From: an uncultured Shinella sp.
Lineage (GTDB): Bacteria > Pseudomonadota > Alphaproteobacteria > Rhizobiales > Rhizobiaceae
Assembly (NCBI GenBank): GCA_946481465.1
Contig: CAMLOC010000055.1
Coordinates: forward strand, 1 to 10,787
Length of the DNA: 10,787 bases
Reading direction: 5' to 3'
A program made the position numbers and the translations under genes. The notes beneath the pieces are model-generated. The model had not been told where the DNA came from. It was given only the letters and a program-made list of their open reading frames with translations, and did not search any database. Every line of letters starts with the position of its first letter. The first letter of the stretch is position 1. Positions 1 through 7,514 of this stretch are shown here, piece after piece.

Positions 1-2
1 GC

Positions 3-611
3 GAGGCGAGGAAGATCCTGAAATCCGGCGCCTACCTGCTGACGCTCGGCGGCGACCATTTCATCACGCTGCCGCTCCTGCGCGCCCATGCGGAAAAATA
101 CGGTCCCCTCTCCCTCGTCCAGTTCGACGCCCACCAGGATACCTGGGCGGACGAGAAGGGCCGCATCGACCACGGCTCCTTCGTCGGCACCGCCGTGCGC
201 GAGGGGCTGATCGACCCCGAAACGTCGATCCAGATCGGCATCCGCACCCATGCGCCCGAGGATTGCGGCATCCGCATCCTCTATGGCTACGACGTCGAGG
301 AGATGAGCGCCGGCGAGATCGCCGACGCGATCGTCCATCATGTCGGGGATCGGGCGACCTATCTCACCTTCGATATCGACTGCCTCGACCCGGCCTTCGC
401 CCCGGGCACCGGCACGCCCGTCCCGGGCGGCCCGTCGAGCGCCCGCATCCTCTCGGTCCTGCGCAAGCTCGGCGCGCTGAACATCGTCGGCTCCGACGTG
501 GTGGAAGTCGCGCCGGCCTATGACCATGCGGATATCACCGCCATCGCCGGCTCCACCATCGCCATGTACATGCTCGGCCTTCATGCCGAGGCATTGGCGG
601 AGCGACGCTGA
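3..611 (+). CDS. speB: Agmatinase (ureohydrolase family), 3' part
   Basis: This is the last 202 residues of a manganese-dependent ureohydrolase, most likely agmatinase, which splits agmatine into putrescine and urea in the cytoplasm. The reading frame is open from base 3. The metal-binding signatures are visible in order: GGDH (His codon 57-59), FDAHQD (Asp 126-128, His 132-134, Asp 138-140), a DHG segment, and FDIDCLDP (Asp 372-374 and 378-380) followed by [11 protein letters not shown]. Family members are usually a little over 300 residues, so about 110 N-terminal residues lie to the left. The motifs place it firmly in the arginase/agmatinase/formiminoglutamase family; agmatinase rather than another ureohydrolase is inferred from the motif flanks and the position before argC. 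A separate promoter appears to drive argC downstream. Confidence 0.9.
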   Translation, partial: EARKILKSGAYLLTLGGDHFITLPLLRAHAEKYGPLSLVQFDAHQDTWADEKGRIDHGSFVGTAVREGLIDPETSIQIGIRTHAPEDCGIRILYGYDVEEMSAGEIADAIVHHVGDRATYLTFDIDCLDPAFAPGTGTPVPGGPSSARILSVLRKLGALNIVGSDVVEVAPAYDHADITAIAGSTIAMYMLGLHAEALAERR

Positions 612-619
612 AACGCGGC

Positions 620-649
620 GTTGAATACGACAGGGCAAGGGGCTATATC
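620..649 (+). promoter_or_regulatory. Putative sigma-70 promoter for argC
   Basis: A -35-like TTGAAT (621-626) is followed after exactly 17 bases by TATATC (644-649). Read as CTATAT from 643, the -10 matches the -10 described for rhizobial housekeeping promoters (CTTGAC-N17-CTATAT), and the -35 (GTTGAA) matches four of six positions. Transcription would start near 655, giving a leader of under 30 bases before argC. It lies just after the speB stop, so argC can be expressed independently. This is pattern matching only; no start site is known. Confidence 0.5.
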
Positions 650-682
650 GACGGCGAACGCGCAGAACAGGATGGACAAGAG

Positions 683-1615
683 ATGAAACCGAAGATCTTC
701 ATCGATGGCGAACACGGCACGACGGGCCTGCAGATCCGGACCCGCATGGCCGGCCGCGCCGATGTCGAGCTCCTCTCCATCCCCGAGGCCGAGCGCCGCA
801 ATGCCAGCCTGCGCGAAGACCTCCTGAACAGCGCCGACGTCGCCATCCTCTGCCTGCCGGACGATGCGGCGAAGGAAGCCGTCGCCATGGTCGCCGGCAA
901 CAATTCCGTGCGCATCATCGACACCTCGACGGCGCACCGCGTCCATCCGGACTGGGCCTACGGCTTTGCCGAGATGGACCGCGACCAGCCGAAGGCGATC
1001 GCCGGCGCCCGCTACGTCGCCAATCCCGGCTGCTATCCGACGGGCGCGATCGGGCTCCTGCGTCCGCTGCGCCTCGCCGGTATCCTGCCGGAGGACTATC
1101 CGGTGACGGTCAACGCCGTGTCGGGCTATACCGGCGGCGGCAAGCAGATGATCGCGCAGATGGAGGATGCCGGTCATCCCGAGCGCATCGACTCGCCGCA
1201 CTTCCTCTACGGCCTGACGCTGAAGCACAAGCATGTGCCGGAAATGCAGGTGCACGGCCTCCTCGCCCGCGCGCCCCTGTTCTCGCCCTCGGTCGGGAAA
1301 TTCCCCCAGGGCATGATCGTGCAGGTGCCGCTTTATCTCGCCGACCTCAATGACCACGCCTCGCTCGGCTCGCTCCACGAGGCGCTGGCCGATCACTATG
1401 CCGGCCAGGACATCGTCGAGGTGGTGGACCTGAAGGAAAGCGCCGGCCTTGCCCGCGTCAACGCGGTGGAGCTTGCCGATACGGACCGCATGAAGCTCTA
1501 CGTCTTCGGCACCGCCGGCGCCCCGCATGTCAACCTCGTCGCCCTGCTCGACAATCTCGGCAAAGGCGCCTCGGGGGCCGCGGTGCAGAACATGGACCTG
1601 ATGCTGAAGGGCTGA
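683..1615 (+). CDS. argC: N-acetyl-gamma-glutamyl-phosphate reductase (type 2 ArgC)
   Basis: The 310-residue protein catalyses the NADPH-dependent reduction of N-acetyl-glutamyl-5-phosphate to the semialdehyde, the third step of arginine synthesis, in the cytoplasm. The N-terminal nucleotide-binding segment reads [14 protein letters not shown] (residues 4-17). The catalytic cysteine is Cys117 in NPGCYPTG, followed by the conserved SGYTGGGK (147-154) and the histidine-bearing KHKHVPEMQ (181-189). The length and the GEHGTTG form of the loop fit the shorter type 2 ArgC group. AGGA at 669-672 precedes the ATG at a workable distance. A putative promoter lies at 620-649. The gene ends directly against the convergent ctaA: its TGA and the ctaA stop together form TGATCA at 1613-1618. 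It is 71 bases from speB, which ties arginine and polyamine metabolism together by position. Confidence 0.96.
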   Translation: MKPKIFIDGEHGTTGLQIRTRMAGRADVELLSIPEAERRNASLREDLLNSADVAILCLPDDAAKEAVAMVAGNNSVRIIDTSTAHRVHPDWAYGFAEMDRDQPKAIAGARYVANPGCYPTGAIGLLRPLRLAGILPEDYPVTVNAVSGYTGGGKQMIAQMEDAGHPERIDSPHFLYGLTLKHKHVPEMQVHGLLARAPLFSPSVGKFPQGMIVQVPLYLADLNDHASLGSLHEALADHYAGQDIVEVVDLKESAGLARVNAVELADTDRMKLYVFGTAGAPHVNLVALLDNLGKGASGAAVQNMDLMLKG

Positions 1616-2710
1616 TCACAGCCCTTGCCGCTCGTGCCGTTCCATTTCCCCATAGAACCCGCGCCAGTGCGCGATCGCGAAGCCGAGCACGACCAGCGCG
1701 CCGCCCTGGTGGGCGAGCGCCCAGCCGAGCGGGACCTGCCAGATCAGCGTCAGGATACCGATCGTCGCCTGGAGACAGACGAGGCCGAAGAGCACGAGGG
1801 CGCGGCGGGCATGCGTCGTCTCGGGGGCGGCGCGCAGGGATGCGATCAGGTGGGCCAGGGCGAGCCCAAAGAGCACATAGGCGCCGATGCGGTGGACGAA
1901 CTGCACCGTCTTCGGGTTCTCGAAGAGGTTGATCCACCAGGGCTGCTGCACGAAGAGACCGCCAGGCACGACGGCGCCGTCCATCAGCGGCCAGGTATTG
2001 TAGGAAAGCCCGGCATCGAGGCCGGCGACGAGGGCGCCGAGATAGATCTGGAAGATCGCCATGCCGGCGATGATGCCTGCCATGCGGCGGGAGCCTTCGG
2101 TGGGCGCGGCGTCGTCGCTGTGTGGCGAAAGCGCCCGCATCAGCCAGGTCGTCCAGGCGAAGATCAGACAGGCGATGGTGAGGTGCGTCGCCAGCCGGTA
2201 CTGGCTGACGGAGACCCGTTCGGCAAGGCCGGACGACACCATCCACCAGCCGATGAAGCCCTGGAAGCCGCCGAGCGCCAGCAGGCCGACCAGCGGCCAG
2301 CGCAGCTTCCGCTCGATGCGGCCGGTCAGCCAGAAGAAGGCGAGCGGCACGGCGAAGACGAAACCGATGGAACGGGCGATCAGCCGGTGGGCCCATTCCC
2401 ACCAGAAGATCGTCTTGAACTCCTCGACGGTCATGTCCTTGTTGATCTGCTGGTACTGGGGAATGCGCTTGTAGAGGTCGAACTCCTCCTGCCACTCCTT
2501 TTCGCCGATCGGCGGGATGACGCCGTGGATCGGCTTCCATTCGGTGATGGAGAGGCCGGATTCGGTGAGCCGCGTGGCGCCGCCCACCAGCACCAGCACG
2601 AACAGCGTGAACAGCACGAAGCCGAGCCAGCGGCGCACCTGGCGGCGGTCGCGGTCGGTCCTGTCCGTGTCCCTGTGGCTGCGGTATGCGGTCGCGGTCG
2701 TGGCGCTCAT
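1616..2710 (-). CDS. ctaA: Heme A synthase (COX15/CtaA family)
   Basis: This 364-residue inner-membrane protein oxidises the C8 methyl of heme O to a formyl group, making heme A for aa3-type cytochrome c oxidase. Eight hydrophobic segments are spread from about residue 28 to 348. Family motifs are present: [18 protein letters not shown] (43-60), EWAHRLIAR (105-113), LATHL (173-177), [10 protein letters not shown] (236-245), FVHRIGAY (271-278) and [10 protein letters not shown] (333-342). The four conserved histidines expected to bind heme are His108, His176, His273 and His334. The frame stays open upstream to 2845, but the start at 2710 is chosen because AAGGAG (minus strand, 2719-2724) lies eight bases before it and the extension lacks family character. 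A 12-bp hairpin at 2727-2755 sits just upstream of that ribosome binding site. It converges on argC with no gap. Confidence 0.96.
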   Translation of the reverse strand: MSATTATAYRSHRDTDRTDRDRRQVRRWLGFVLFTLFVLVLVGGATRLTESGLSITEWKPIHGVIPPIGEKEWQEEFDLYKRIPQYQQINKDMTVEEFKTIFWWEWAHRLIARSIGFVFAVPLAFFWLTGRIERKLRWPLVGLLALGGFQGFIGWWMVSSGLAERVSVSQYRLATHLTIACLIFAWTTWLMRALSPHSDDAAPTEGSRRMAGIIAGMAIFQIYLGALVAGLDAGLSYNTWPLMDGAVVPGGLFVQQPWWINLFENPKTVQFVHRIGAYVLFGLALAHLIASLRAAPETTHARRALVLFGLVCLQATIGILTLIWQVPLGWALAHQGGALVVLGFAIAHWRGFYGEMERHERQGL

Positions 2711-2726
2711 CGTCTCGGCTCCTTTT

Positions 2727-2755
2727 CCGGAACGGCGGCTCGCCCGCCATTCCGG
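2727..2755 (-). promoter_or_regulatory. Stable hairpin in the ctaA 5' leader
   Basis: On the ctaA transcript the arms CCGGAAUGGCGG and CCGCCGUUCCGG can pair over 12 base pairs, all Watson-Crick except one U-G wobble, around the 5-base loop GCGAG. Read on the opposite strand, the same position is an A-C mismatch, so the structure is best in ctaA RNA. It ends two bases before the AAGGAG ribosome binding site. No run of U follows, so it is not an intrinsic terminator. It may stabilise the mRNA 5' end or affect translation; the function is unknown. The divergent interval 2711-2912 otherwise shows no convincing promoter that I can name. Confidence 0.55.
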
Positions 2756-2912
2756 TTGCTTTCCTGCGTCCTTCCGGGTGCGAAACCGCGCGCGCGGCCC
2801 CTGCGGAATGACTGTGGCGTTGATTTGCCTGACCGGCCCGTGCAAAACAAGGCCCGAACCCTTGCGGCGCGCCGTCGCGCCATTTTGCCGCTACCCGATT
2901 GAAAGACTGCCC

Positions 2913-3131
2913 ATGCCCCCTCGCCTTCGAAAACTGATCGGCACGGTCCTGATCATCATCCTCGTGCTCGTCTACGCGCTGGTGGCAACGACCATCGCCG
3001 CCGCGGCGCTCGGCCAGTCGCCGTGGTATGTGCACCTCCTCTATTTCACGGTGACCGGCCTCCTGTGGATCCTGCCGGCCATGCTGATCATCAAGTGGAT
3101 GGAAAAGCCCGGCAAGCCGCGCGACGAGTAG
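2913..3131 (+). CDS. Small DUF2842 family membrane protein
   Basis: The 72-residue protein has two hydrophobic helices, about residues 8-34 and 43-61, with basic ends (MPPRLRKLIG at the start, KWMEKPGKPR at the end). The pattern, with RKLIGT at the N-terminus, a YALVA segment, a short loop containing W, and LLWILPAMLIIKWM, matches the DUF2842 family of small inner-membrane proteins found in alphaproteobacteria; its function is unknown. The frame is open upstream to 2517, but that part is antisense to ctaA, and the ATG at 2913 marks where family-like sequence begins. The upstream GAAAGA (2901-2906) is only a weak ribosome binding site. It is divergent from ctaA, which is suggestive of a shared promoter region, and ends one base from the convergent Nudix gene. 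Confidence 0.85.
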   Translation: MPPRLRKLIGTVLIIILVLVYALVATTIAAAALGQSPWYVHLLYFTVTGLLWILPAMLIIKWMEKPGKPRDE

Positions 3132-3132
3132 G

Positions 3133-3576
3133 TCACGTCTGGAGATGGGCCGCGAGGCCGGCGGGGTAGAGTTCCACGCCGGCCGGCAGCGCAAGCGGGT
3201 AGAACCAGCGCGCCGTCCAGACCGAACGGTCATGCTCGACAAGCGTTATCTCGGGCCGGCGGTAGAGGCTTTCGTCGAGCAGGTAGACGTTCGCGGCGAA
3301 AATGAACTCGTGGCCCTGCGCGCCCTCATGCCAGAAAAGGTTCTCGAAGGTCGTCCATGGGCCGTCGATGGCGATCTCGCAGCCGAGTTCCTCGCGGAAC
3401 TCGCGGGCGAGCGCCTGCTCCCGCGTCTCGCCGAACTCGATGGAGCCGCCGGGCGGGCGTACGCCCTTCACCGTGCCGTCGTCGCGCGTCACCTCCGCCG
3501 CCAGCAGCCGGCCGCTGTGCCAGGCAAGCCCCAGCACCTTCACATGGATCTTCTGCGGCGGCCGCCAGGTCTGCAT
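3133..3576 (-). CDS. Nudix hydrolase
   Basis: The 147-residue protein carries a complete Nudix box, GX5EX7REUXEEXGU, at residues 44-66: Gly44, Glu50, Arg58-Glu59, Glu62-Glu63, Gly65, Cys66. Family members hydrolyse nucleoside diphosphates linked to another moiety, using Mg2+ or Mn2+ bound by the box glutamates. The rest (KVLGLAWHSGRLLAAEV before the box; a GHEFIFAANVYLL strand after it) is typical of a single-domain fold. The substrate cannot be told from sequence; damaged nucleotides, NDP-sugars or similar are possible. An AGGAGGA ribosome binding site lies six bases before the ATG (minus strand, 3582-3588), so the start is secure. The gene is convergent with the DUF2842 gene (one base between stops) and divergent from the acyltransferase gene. 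No link to the polysaccharide genes is shown beyond proximity. Confidence 0.92.
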   Translation of the reverse strand: MQTWRPPQKIHVKVLGLAWHSGRLLAAEVTRDDGTVKGVRPPGGSIEFGETREQALAREFREELGCEIAIDGPWTTFENLFWHEGAQGHEFIFAANVYLLDESLYRRPEITLVEHDRSVWTARWFYPLALPAGVELYPAGLAAHLQT

Positions 3577-3589
3577 GGGTTCCTCCTGC

Positions 3590-3603
3590 CGGCGGGCCCG
3601 CCG
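3590..3603. repeat. 14-bp perfect palindrome before the Nudix gene
   Basis: CGGCGGGCCCGCCG reads the same on both strands and lies directly upstream of the Nudix ribosome binding site. It could be an operator or a leader hairpin, but it is all G and C in a GC-rich genome, so chance is a serious alternative. The rest of the divergent interval 3577-3727 contains a short AT-richer patch (about 3675-3688) but no promoter that I can assign. Confidence 0.3.
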
Positions 3604-3727
3604 CCCGCCGCTCTCGTTATCGACTTGCTAACCGCACCGGCCGATTTCCCGCGGCATGCGGGCCGGCGCGCGCGGATTTAAACCAATTGCGCAAGCCTAG
3701 CGCCTATGGTGTGGCCGCGGCAACCGA

Positions 3728-5008
3728 ATGCACGAAGGCAAGCCCATGGGAGCGATGCAACTCCATTTCCAGATCATGCCGTCCGAACGCGACCTTGCGC
3801 GCGGCGCCCTGTCGCCGGCGGCCGAGGACGACCAGACCCGCTCGCCGATGCCGCTGTCGATCCGCCTGCACACACGGATGGAACCGCTGGAGGCCCGCTG
3901 GCGGGCGTTGGAAGCGGACAACGGCCTCTCGCTCCACCAGGGCTACGACTGGTGCCGCGCCTGGGTGGCAAGCCGCGCCTGCAAGCTTTTGATCGTCGAG
4001 GGTTTTTCCGGCGGACGCACCCATCTCCTGCTGCCGTTCGAAGTGGTGCGCCGCGGGCCGGTCCGTATCGCCCGCTTCCTCGCCGCCCCGTTCAGCAACA
4101 TCAATACGGGCCTGTACTCGCCGGAATTCCGCAGTCTCGCCGCTCCGCCGCGCCTCAGGCAGGCGCTCGAGGCGGTGCGCGGGCCGCTTGCCCGCCACTG
4201 CGACGTCTTCCTTCTGGAAAACATGCCGCTCGACTGGCGCGGCGACGCCAGCCCGTTCTGCGACCTTCCCGCGGTGCTGAACCAGAACGCCGCCTTCCAG
4301 ATCGAACTTCTCGCCGATTTCGAACGCACGCTGGAACAGCTCAACGCCCGTCGCCGCCGCAAGAAGTTCCGCGCCTCGGAGCGCCGCCTGGCGGCGCTTG
4401 GCGGCTACGAGCACGTCATTGCCGGGGCGGGCGCCGAAAGCCGGACGCTGCTGGAAACCTTCTTCCGCCAGAAGGCCGCGCGTTTCGACGCCATGGGCCT
4501 GCCGGACGTCTTCCGCGACGAGGGCACGCGGGATTTCTTCCGCCGGCTGGCGTCGGTGCCCGAGGCGGACGGCGGCTACCCGCTCCAGCTTCACGCCGTG
4601 CGCCTCAAGGGGGAAAACGACGGCCGTATCGTTGCCATTGCCGGCCTGTCGCGCAAGGGCGATCATGTGATCTGCCAGTTCGGCTCGATCGACGACACGA
4701 TCGCCGCGGATGCCAGCCCCGGCGAATTCCTGTTCTACCTCGCCATCCGGAAACTCTGCGGCGAGGGCGTGCGCCTGTTCGATTTCGGCATCGGCGACCA
4801 GGCCTACAAGCGCTCCTGGTGCACGATCGAGACGCGGCAGCACGACCTTATCTGGCCCACCACGATGACCGGGGCGACCATGGCCGCGCTGCACCGGGCC
4901 AAGACCGGCGCGAAGCGCCTCATCAAGCAGAACCCGCAGGTCTACGCCTTCCTGCAGCGCCTGCGCTCCGGCAAGGCGGCGCGGCTGCGCGAGGACAGCG
5001 CGGAATAG
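3728..5008 (+). CDS. CelD/FemAB-like GNAT acyltransferase
   Basis: The 426-residue protein has no signal peptide or membrane helix and is probably cytoplasmic. It has the two-part layout of the CelD/BcsL-type GNAT family (Acetyltransf_6, FemAB-like). The N-terminal half includes LLPFEVVRRG (101-110) and APFSNINTGLYSPEF (120-134). The central core (about 200-355) starts with the basic segment ARRRRKKFRASERRL (207-221), and the signature FDFGIGDQAYKRSW (351-364) follows. Relatives transfer acyl groups to sugars or amino acids during surface polysaccharide synthesis; Caulobacter HfsK, which is involved in holdfast maturation, is of this type. Its job here, probably N- or O-acylation of the polymer made by neighbouring genes, is inferred from family and context. 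Starts at 3746 and 3755 are also possible; 3746 has AAGG upstream at a better distance than 3728. It converges on the Wzz-type gene with 27 bases between stops and no clear terminator. Confidence 0.85.
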   Translation: MHEGKPMGAMQLHFQIMPSERDLARGALSPAAEDDQTRSPMPLSIRLHTRMEPLEARWRALEADNGLSLHQGYDWCRAWVASRACKLLIVEGFSGGRTHLLLPFEVVRRGPVRIARFLAAPFSNINTGLYSPEFRSLAAPPRLRQALEAVRGPLARHCDVFLLENMPLDWRGDASPFCDLPAVLNQNAAFQIELLADFERTLEQLNARRRRKKFRASERRLAALGGYEHVIAGAGAESRTLLETFFRQKAARFDAMGLPDVFRDEGTRDFFRRLASVPEADGGYPLQLHAVRLKGENDGRIVAIAGLSRKGDHVICQFGSIDDTIAADASPGEFLFYLAIRKLCGEGVRLFDFGIGDQAYKRSWCTIETRQHDLIWPTTMTGATMAALHRAKTGAKRLIKQNPQVYAFLQRLRSGKAARLREDSAE

Positions 5009-5035
5009 TCCGCCGGAGCCGGATGCCGAGCGGTG

Positions 5036-7324
5036 CTAAGCCGCCCGGCGGCCCGGATAGCGCGGCGGCTCGGCCCCCTCGCCCGTCATCAGCATGACCT
5101 CGCTGTAGCCGGCCGCGCCGAAGGCGTCGATCAATTCGACGATCTCGTCCTCGTCGGCACCCGGAAGGGAGAGGATGATGTCGGTCTCCTGGTCGCGCGT
5201 CAGGCGCCGCACGCCCTCCACCTCGGCCGGGCCGCATTCGACGATCACCGTGTCATAGGCATCGGCGAACGAGGCTATCACCACCGCCAGCCGGTCGATG
5301 CCGCGCATGGCGCGCTTGATGTTGGCATTGCCGCGCGGAATGATGTGCGCGTCGGAGAGCCGGTCGCCATGGATGATGTCGCCGAAGACGGCATCGCCGA
5401 CGAGGAGGTCGGTGATGCCGGGCACATGGGCGGACTGCGCCATCAGGCGCGTCGGGCAGGCAGAGCCGGTGAGGTCGATGACCAGCGTCTTGCGATGCTC
5501 CTCGGCGATGCGGCGGGCGAGCATGACGGTGGCCGTGGACCCGCGGTCGCCGGAGGGCGACACGGAGACCGCGACCGAAATATTGTTCTCGACCATGTAG
5601 CGGGCGACGGCGGCGATGGAGAATTCGTCCTCCTCCTCGCTGTCGAGCGTATCGAGCAGCGAAGCGCGCGCACCCTCCTCCGGCACGGTCTCGGCCTCCT
5701 CCTCGTCCTCGTCGGGCGCCATGTCGGTGAGGAGCGATTTTGCCGGCGCGCGCAGAGCGCGCACGGGAACGGGATCGAGCCGCGCGACCGGATCGCGGCG
5801 CGTGACGGGGTCCCTGTGGACGGCCGGCGTCTCCGCCACGGCGTCCGCCTCGATCTCGTCTTCCGCACCCTCTTCCTCGCGCCGCGCCGCGTTCGCCGCG
5901 GGCACCGCCGTAACCGTCCCGACGGGCTTCAGCGCGCGGCCGCTGAACAGTTCGGCCAGCAGGACGGCGATCGCGCTCAGCATGAAGCCGGCGACGCCGC
6001 CGACGATCGTTATCGGCACGATCTTCGGAAAGGCCACCTCCGTCGGCTCGACGGCGGCCGAGATGATGCGGGCGTCGGCCGGCGTGGAGCTGCTGTCGGT
6101 GCGCGAGGTCGCCTCGCGGTAGCGGGCGAGATAGGTCTCCAGCAGCTGGCGCTGGGCGGTCGCCTCGCGTTCCAGCGCCTTGAGGCCCACTTCGTCCTCG
6201 CCGGCGCGCGCGCTGTTCGCCTTCACCCGGTTGAGCTGCTGCAGGAGCTGGGTTTCGCGCAACTCGGCGGTCTTGGCCTCGTTCTCAAGGCTCGACAGGA
6301 TCTTCTGCGTTTCCGTCTTGATCTGCCCGCGGATGCCGGCAAGCTGCGAGCGCAGGCCCTTCAGGCGCGGATGGCCGTCGAGCAGCGAGGTGGAGAGGTC
6401 GGAGATCTGCCCCTGGATCTGCGCCTCGCTTTCCTTCAGCCGCTGGATCATCTGCGAGCCGACCACGTCGCTCAGCGTGTCCGGCGCGCCGCCGGTCTTC
6501 AGCACGGTGCGCACGCTTTCGGCGCGCGCCTCCGCATTGGCGCGCTCGCCGCGCACGCGGGCAAGCTCGGTCGAGATGTCGGTGAGCTGGCGCGCGGCGA
6601 AGTTGGAGTTCTCGCCGGTCGGCAGGAGATCGGATTGCGAGCGGTATTCGGCGACCTTCTGCTCGGCCTCGCGCACCTTCTCGCGCAGATTGGCGATCTC
6701 CGGCTCCAGCCAGCGCGTCGCCTCGGAATTGGTGTCGAGCTTCGCCCCGCTCTGCAGCGAGAGATAGACCTTCGCCATCTCGTTGGGGATCTCGGCGGCG
6801 AGGCGCGGGTCCTTCGAGGAGAACTCGATGCCGATGACGCGCGAGCGCTCCACCTGGTAGACGACGAGCTTGTCGGTGAACTCCTTCAGGACGCGCTCTT
6901 CCGGCTCGAGTTCGAGCGGGCTCTTCTTCAGGCCCGACAGGACGAGCAGGTCGGAAATGGCCGAAGGTTTCGACGCGGGGTCGAACTCCTCCAGTTCGTA
7001 GAGCTTCATGTTGCGCGCGACCTGCTTGATGAGGTCGGCGGATTTCAGGAGCTGGACCTGGCTGGCGATGCCGAGTTCGTCGAGCGCCGGCGGCTGCTCG
7101 CGGCCCTGCGCGCGCTCGGTGCCCGTCGTGAAGGCCGGCTCGCGCGTTTCGATGAGGAGGCGCGCTTCGCCCTTGTAGCGCGGCGAAACGAGGCTGGCGC
7201 CGGCGAAGGCGACGCCGGCGCAGGCGACCGTGGCGAGCAGCACGCGCAGGCGGTTGCGCCAGATCGCGCCGAAGAGGCCGCCAAGATCGATATCGACATC
7301 CTGCTGGCTGTGTGCGCCCGACAT
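5036..7324 (-). CDS. Wzz-type polysaccharide co-polymerase with degenerate BY-kinase domain
   Basis: The 762-residue inner-membrane protein has the layout of a PCP-2a co-polymerase, which controls chain length and links synthesis to export. In order: an N-terminal Wzz domain (about 8-100) with membrane helix 1 (26-46), a long periplasmic coiled-coil region (about 200-400), a GNVR-like segment with prolines (AVEPTEVAFPKIVP, 424-437), membrane helix 2 (434-458), an acidic linker (about 480-570) with an RDPV repeat, and a C-terminal ATPase-like domain (about 580-745). That domain looks inactive as a tyrosine kinase: the P-loop position reads SPSGDRGST (589-597) without the Walker A lysine, the Walker A' reads VIDLTGS (615-621), and Walker B reads VIVECGP (693-699) with Glu for Asp. 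The tail has only two tyrosines (740, 756), not a cluster. GGAG lies eight bases before the ATG; the frame is open to 7639, but that extension is antisense to the next gene. It is divergent from the Wza-type gene. Confidence 0.93.
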   Translation of the reverse strand: MSGAHSQQDVDIDLGGLFGAIWRNRLRVLLATVACAGVAFAGASLVSPRYKGEARLLIETREPAFTTGTERAQGREQPPALDELGIASQVQLLKSADLIKQVARNMKLYELEEFDPASKPSAISDLLVLSGLKKSPLELEPEERVLKEFTDKLVVYQVERSRVIGIEFSSKDPRLAAEIPNEMAKVYLSLQSGAKLDTNSEATRWLEPEIANLREKVREAEQKVAEYRSQSDLLPTGENSNFAARQLTDISTELARVRGERANAEARAESVRTVLKTGGAPDTLSDVVGSQMIQRLKESEAQIQGQISDLSTSLLDGHPRLKGLRSQLAGIRGQIKTETQKILSSLENEAKTAELRETQLLQQLNRVKANSARAGEDEVGLKALEREATAQRQLLETYLARYREATSRTDSSSTPADARIISAAVEPTEVAFPKIVPITIVGGVAGFMLSAIAVLLAELFSGRALKPVGTVTAVPAANAARREEEGAEDEIEADAVAETPAVHRDPVTRRDPVARLDPVPVRALRAPAKSLLTDMAPDEDEEEAETVPEEGARASLLDTLDSEEEDEFSIAAVARYMVENNISVAVSVSPSGDRGSTATVMLARRIAEEHRKTLVIDLTGSACPTRLMAQSAHVPGITDLLVGDAVFGDIIHGDRLSDAHIIPRGNANIKRAMRGIDRLAVVIASFADAYDTVIVECGPAEVEGVRRLTRDQETDIILSLPGADEDEIVELIDAFGAAGYSEVMLMTGEGAEPPRYPGRRAA
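5762..5815 (-). repeat. 18-bp tandem repeat within the Wzz-type gene
   Basis: Three imperfect 18-base units encode RDPVTR, RDPVAR and LDPVPV (residues 504-521) in the cytoplasmic linker between membrane helix 2 and the kinase-like domain. Such in-frame units can change copy number by slippage without breaking the frame. The flanking linker is rich in Glu and Asp (485-495, 538-550, 561-567), so this is a low-complexity, probably disordered region. Confidence 0.6.
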
Positions 7325-7357
7325 ATCCCAACTCCAAACACCACAATTTCCGCGCAC

Positions 7358-7388
7358 GGTAAACAAACATGGTAACGCAAGGGTTAAC
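7358..7388 (-). promoter_or_regulatory. Cluster of CtrA-like half-sites before the Wzz-type gene
   Basis: On the minus strand, GTTAACC (7382-7388), GTTACC (7371-7376) and GTTTACC (7358-7364) follow one another upstream of the Wzz-type start. The first two give TTAA-N7-GTTA, close to the alphaproteobacterial CtrA box TTAA-N7-TTAA, and keep the trailing CC. The first is part of a perfect palindrome, GGGTTAACCC (7381-7390). The regulator is inferred from the motif only. Confidence 0.35.
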
Positions 7389-7465
7389 CCCGGGCGCCTC
7401 GCCGCGCCCCTTCCCCCGCCGCCTTGCGAAAAAACCCGCGTCGCCCGGCCCATCCGCGCCGCGCC

Positions 7466-7482
7466 TTTACCGACCATTAACC
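7466..7482 (+). promoter_or_regulatory. CtrA-like box before the Wza-type gene
   Basis: TTTA (7466-7469), seven bases, then TTAA (7477-7480) matches seven of the eight fixed positions of the CtrA consensus TTAA-N7-TTAA, and both halves continue with CC (TTTACC and TTAACC, start to start 11 bases). GATAAC at 7493-7498 could serve as a -10 element downstream. The site is about 55 bases before the Wza-type start codon. Confidence 0.4.
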
Positions 7483-7514
7483 CTAACGGATCGATAACGG
7501 GCGCCAGACTTCTT

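Noticed and set aside
672..686. A four-codon ORF (Met-Asp-Lys-Arg-stop) overlapping the argC start as ATGA
   Set aside because: It is too short to judge, has no amino-acid content that would suggest arginine attenuation beyond a single Arg codon, and is easily produced by chance.
2711..2845. N-terminal extension of the heme A synthase to 2845
   Set aside because: The added 45 residues are basic and unlike the family; a strong AAGGAG supports the start at 2710, and the extension would cover the leader hairpin.
1625..2902. A 425-codon open frame on the plus strand opposite ctaA
   Set aside because: The composition is typical of an antisense shadow, and ctaA on the minus strand has all four heme-ligand histidines and family motifs.
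3577..3727. Promoter for the acyltransferase or Nudix gene
   Set aside because: No -35/-10 pair at acceptable spacing was found on either strand; a promoter must exist in this region but I cannot place it.
5009..5035. Possible bidirectional terminator between the acyltransferase and Wzz-type genes
   Set aside because: The 27 bases contain no stem of useful length and no T run on either strand.
5033..7375. A 780-codon open frame on the plus strand opposite the Wzz-type gene
   Set aside because: Its product is low-complexity and rich in Arg, Gly, His and Asp, as expected for the antisense of a GC-rich gene; the minus-strand frame encodes recognisable Wzz and ATPase-like domains.
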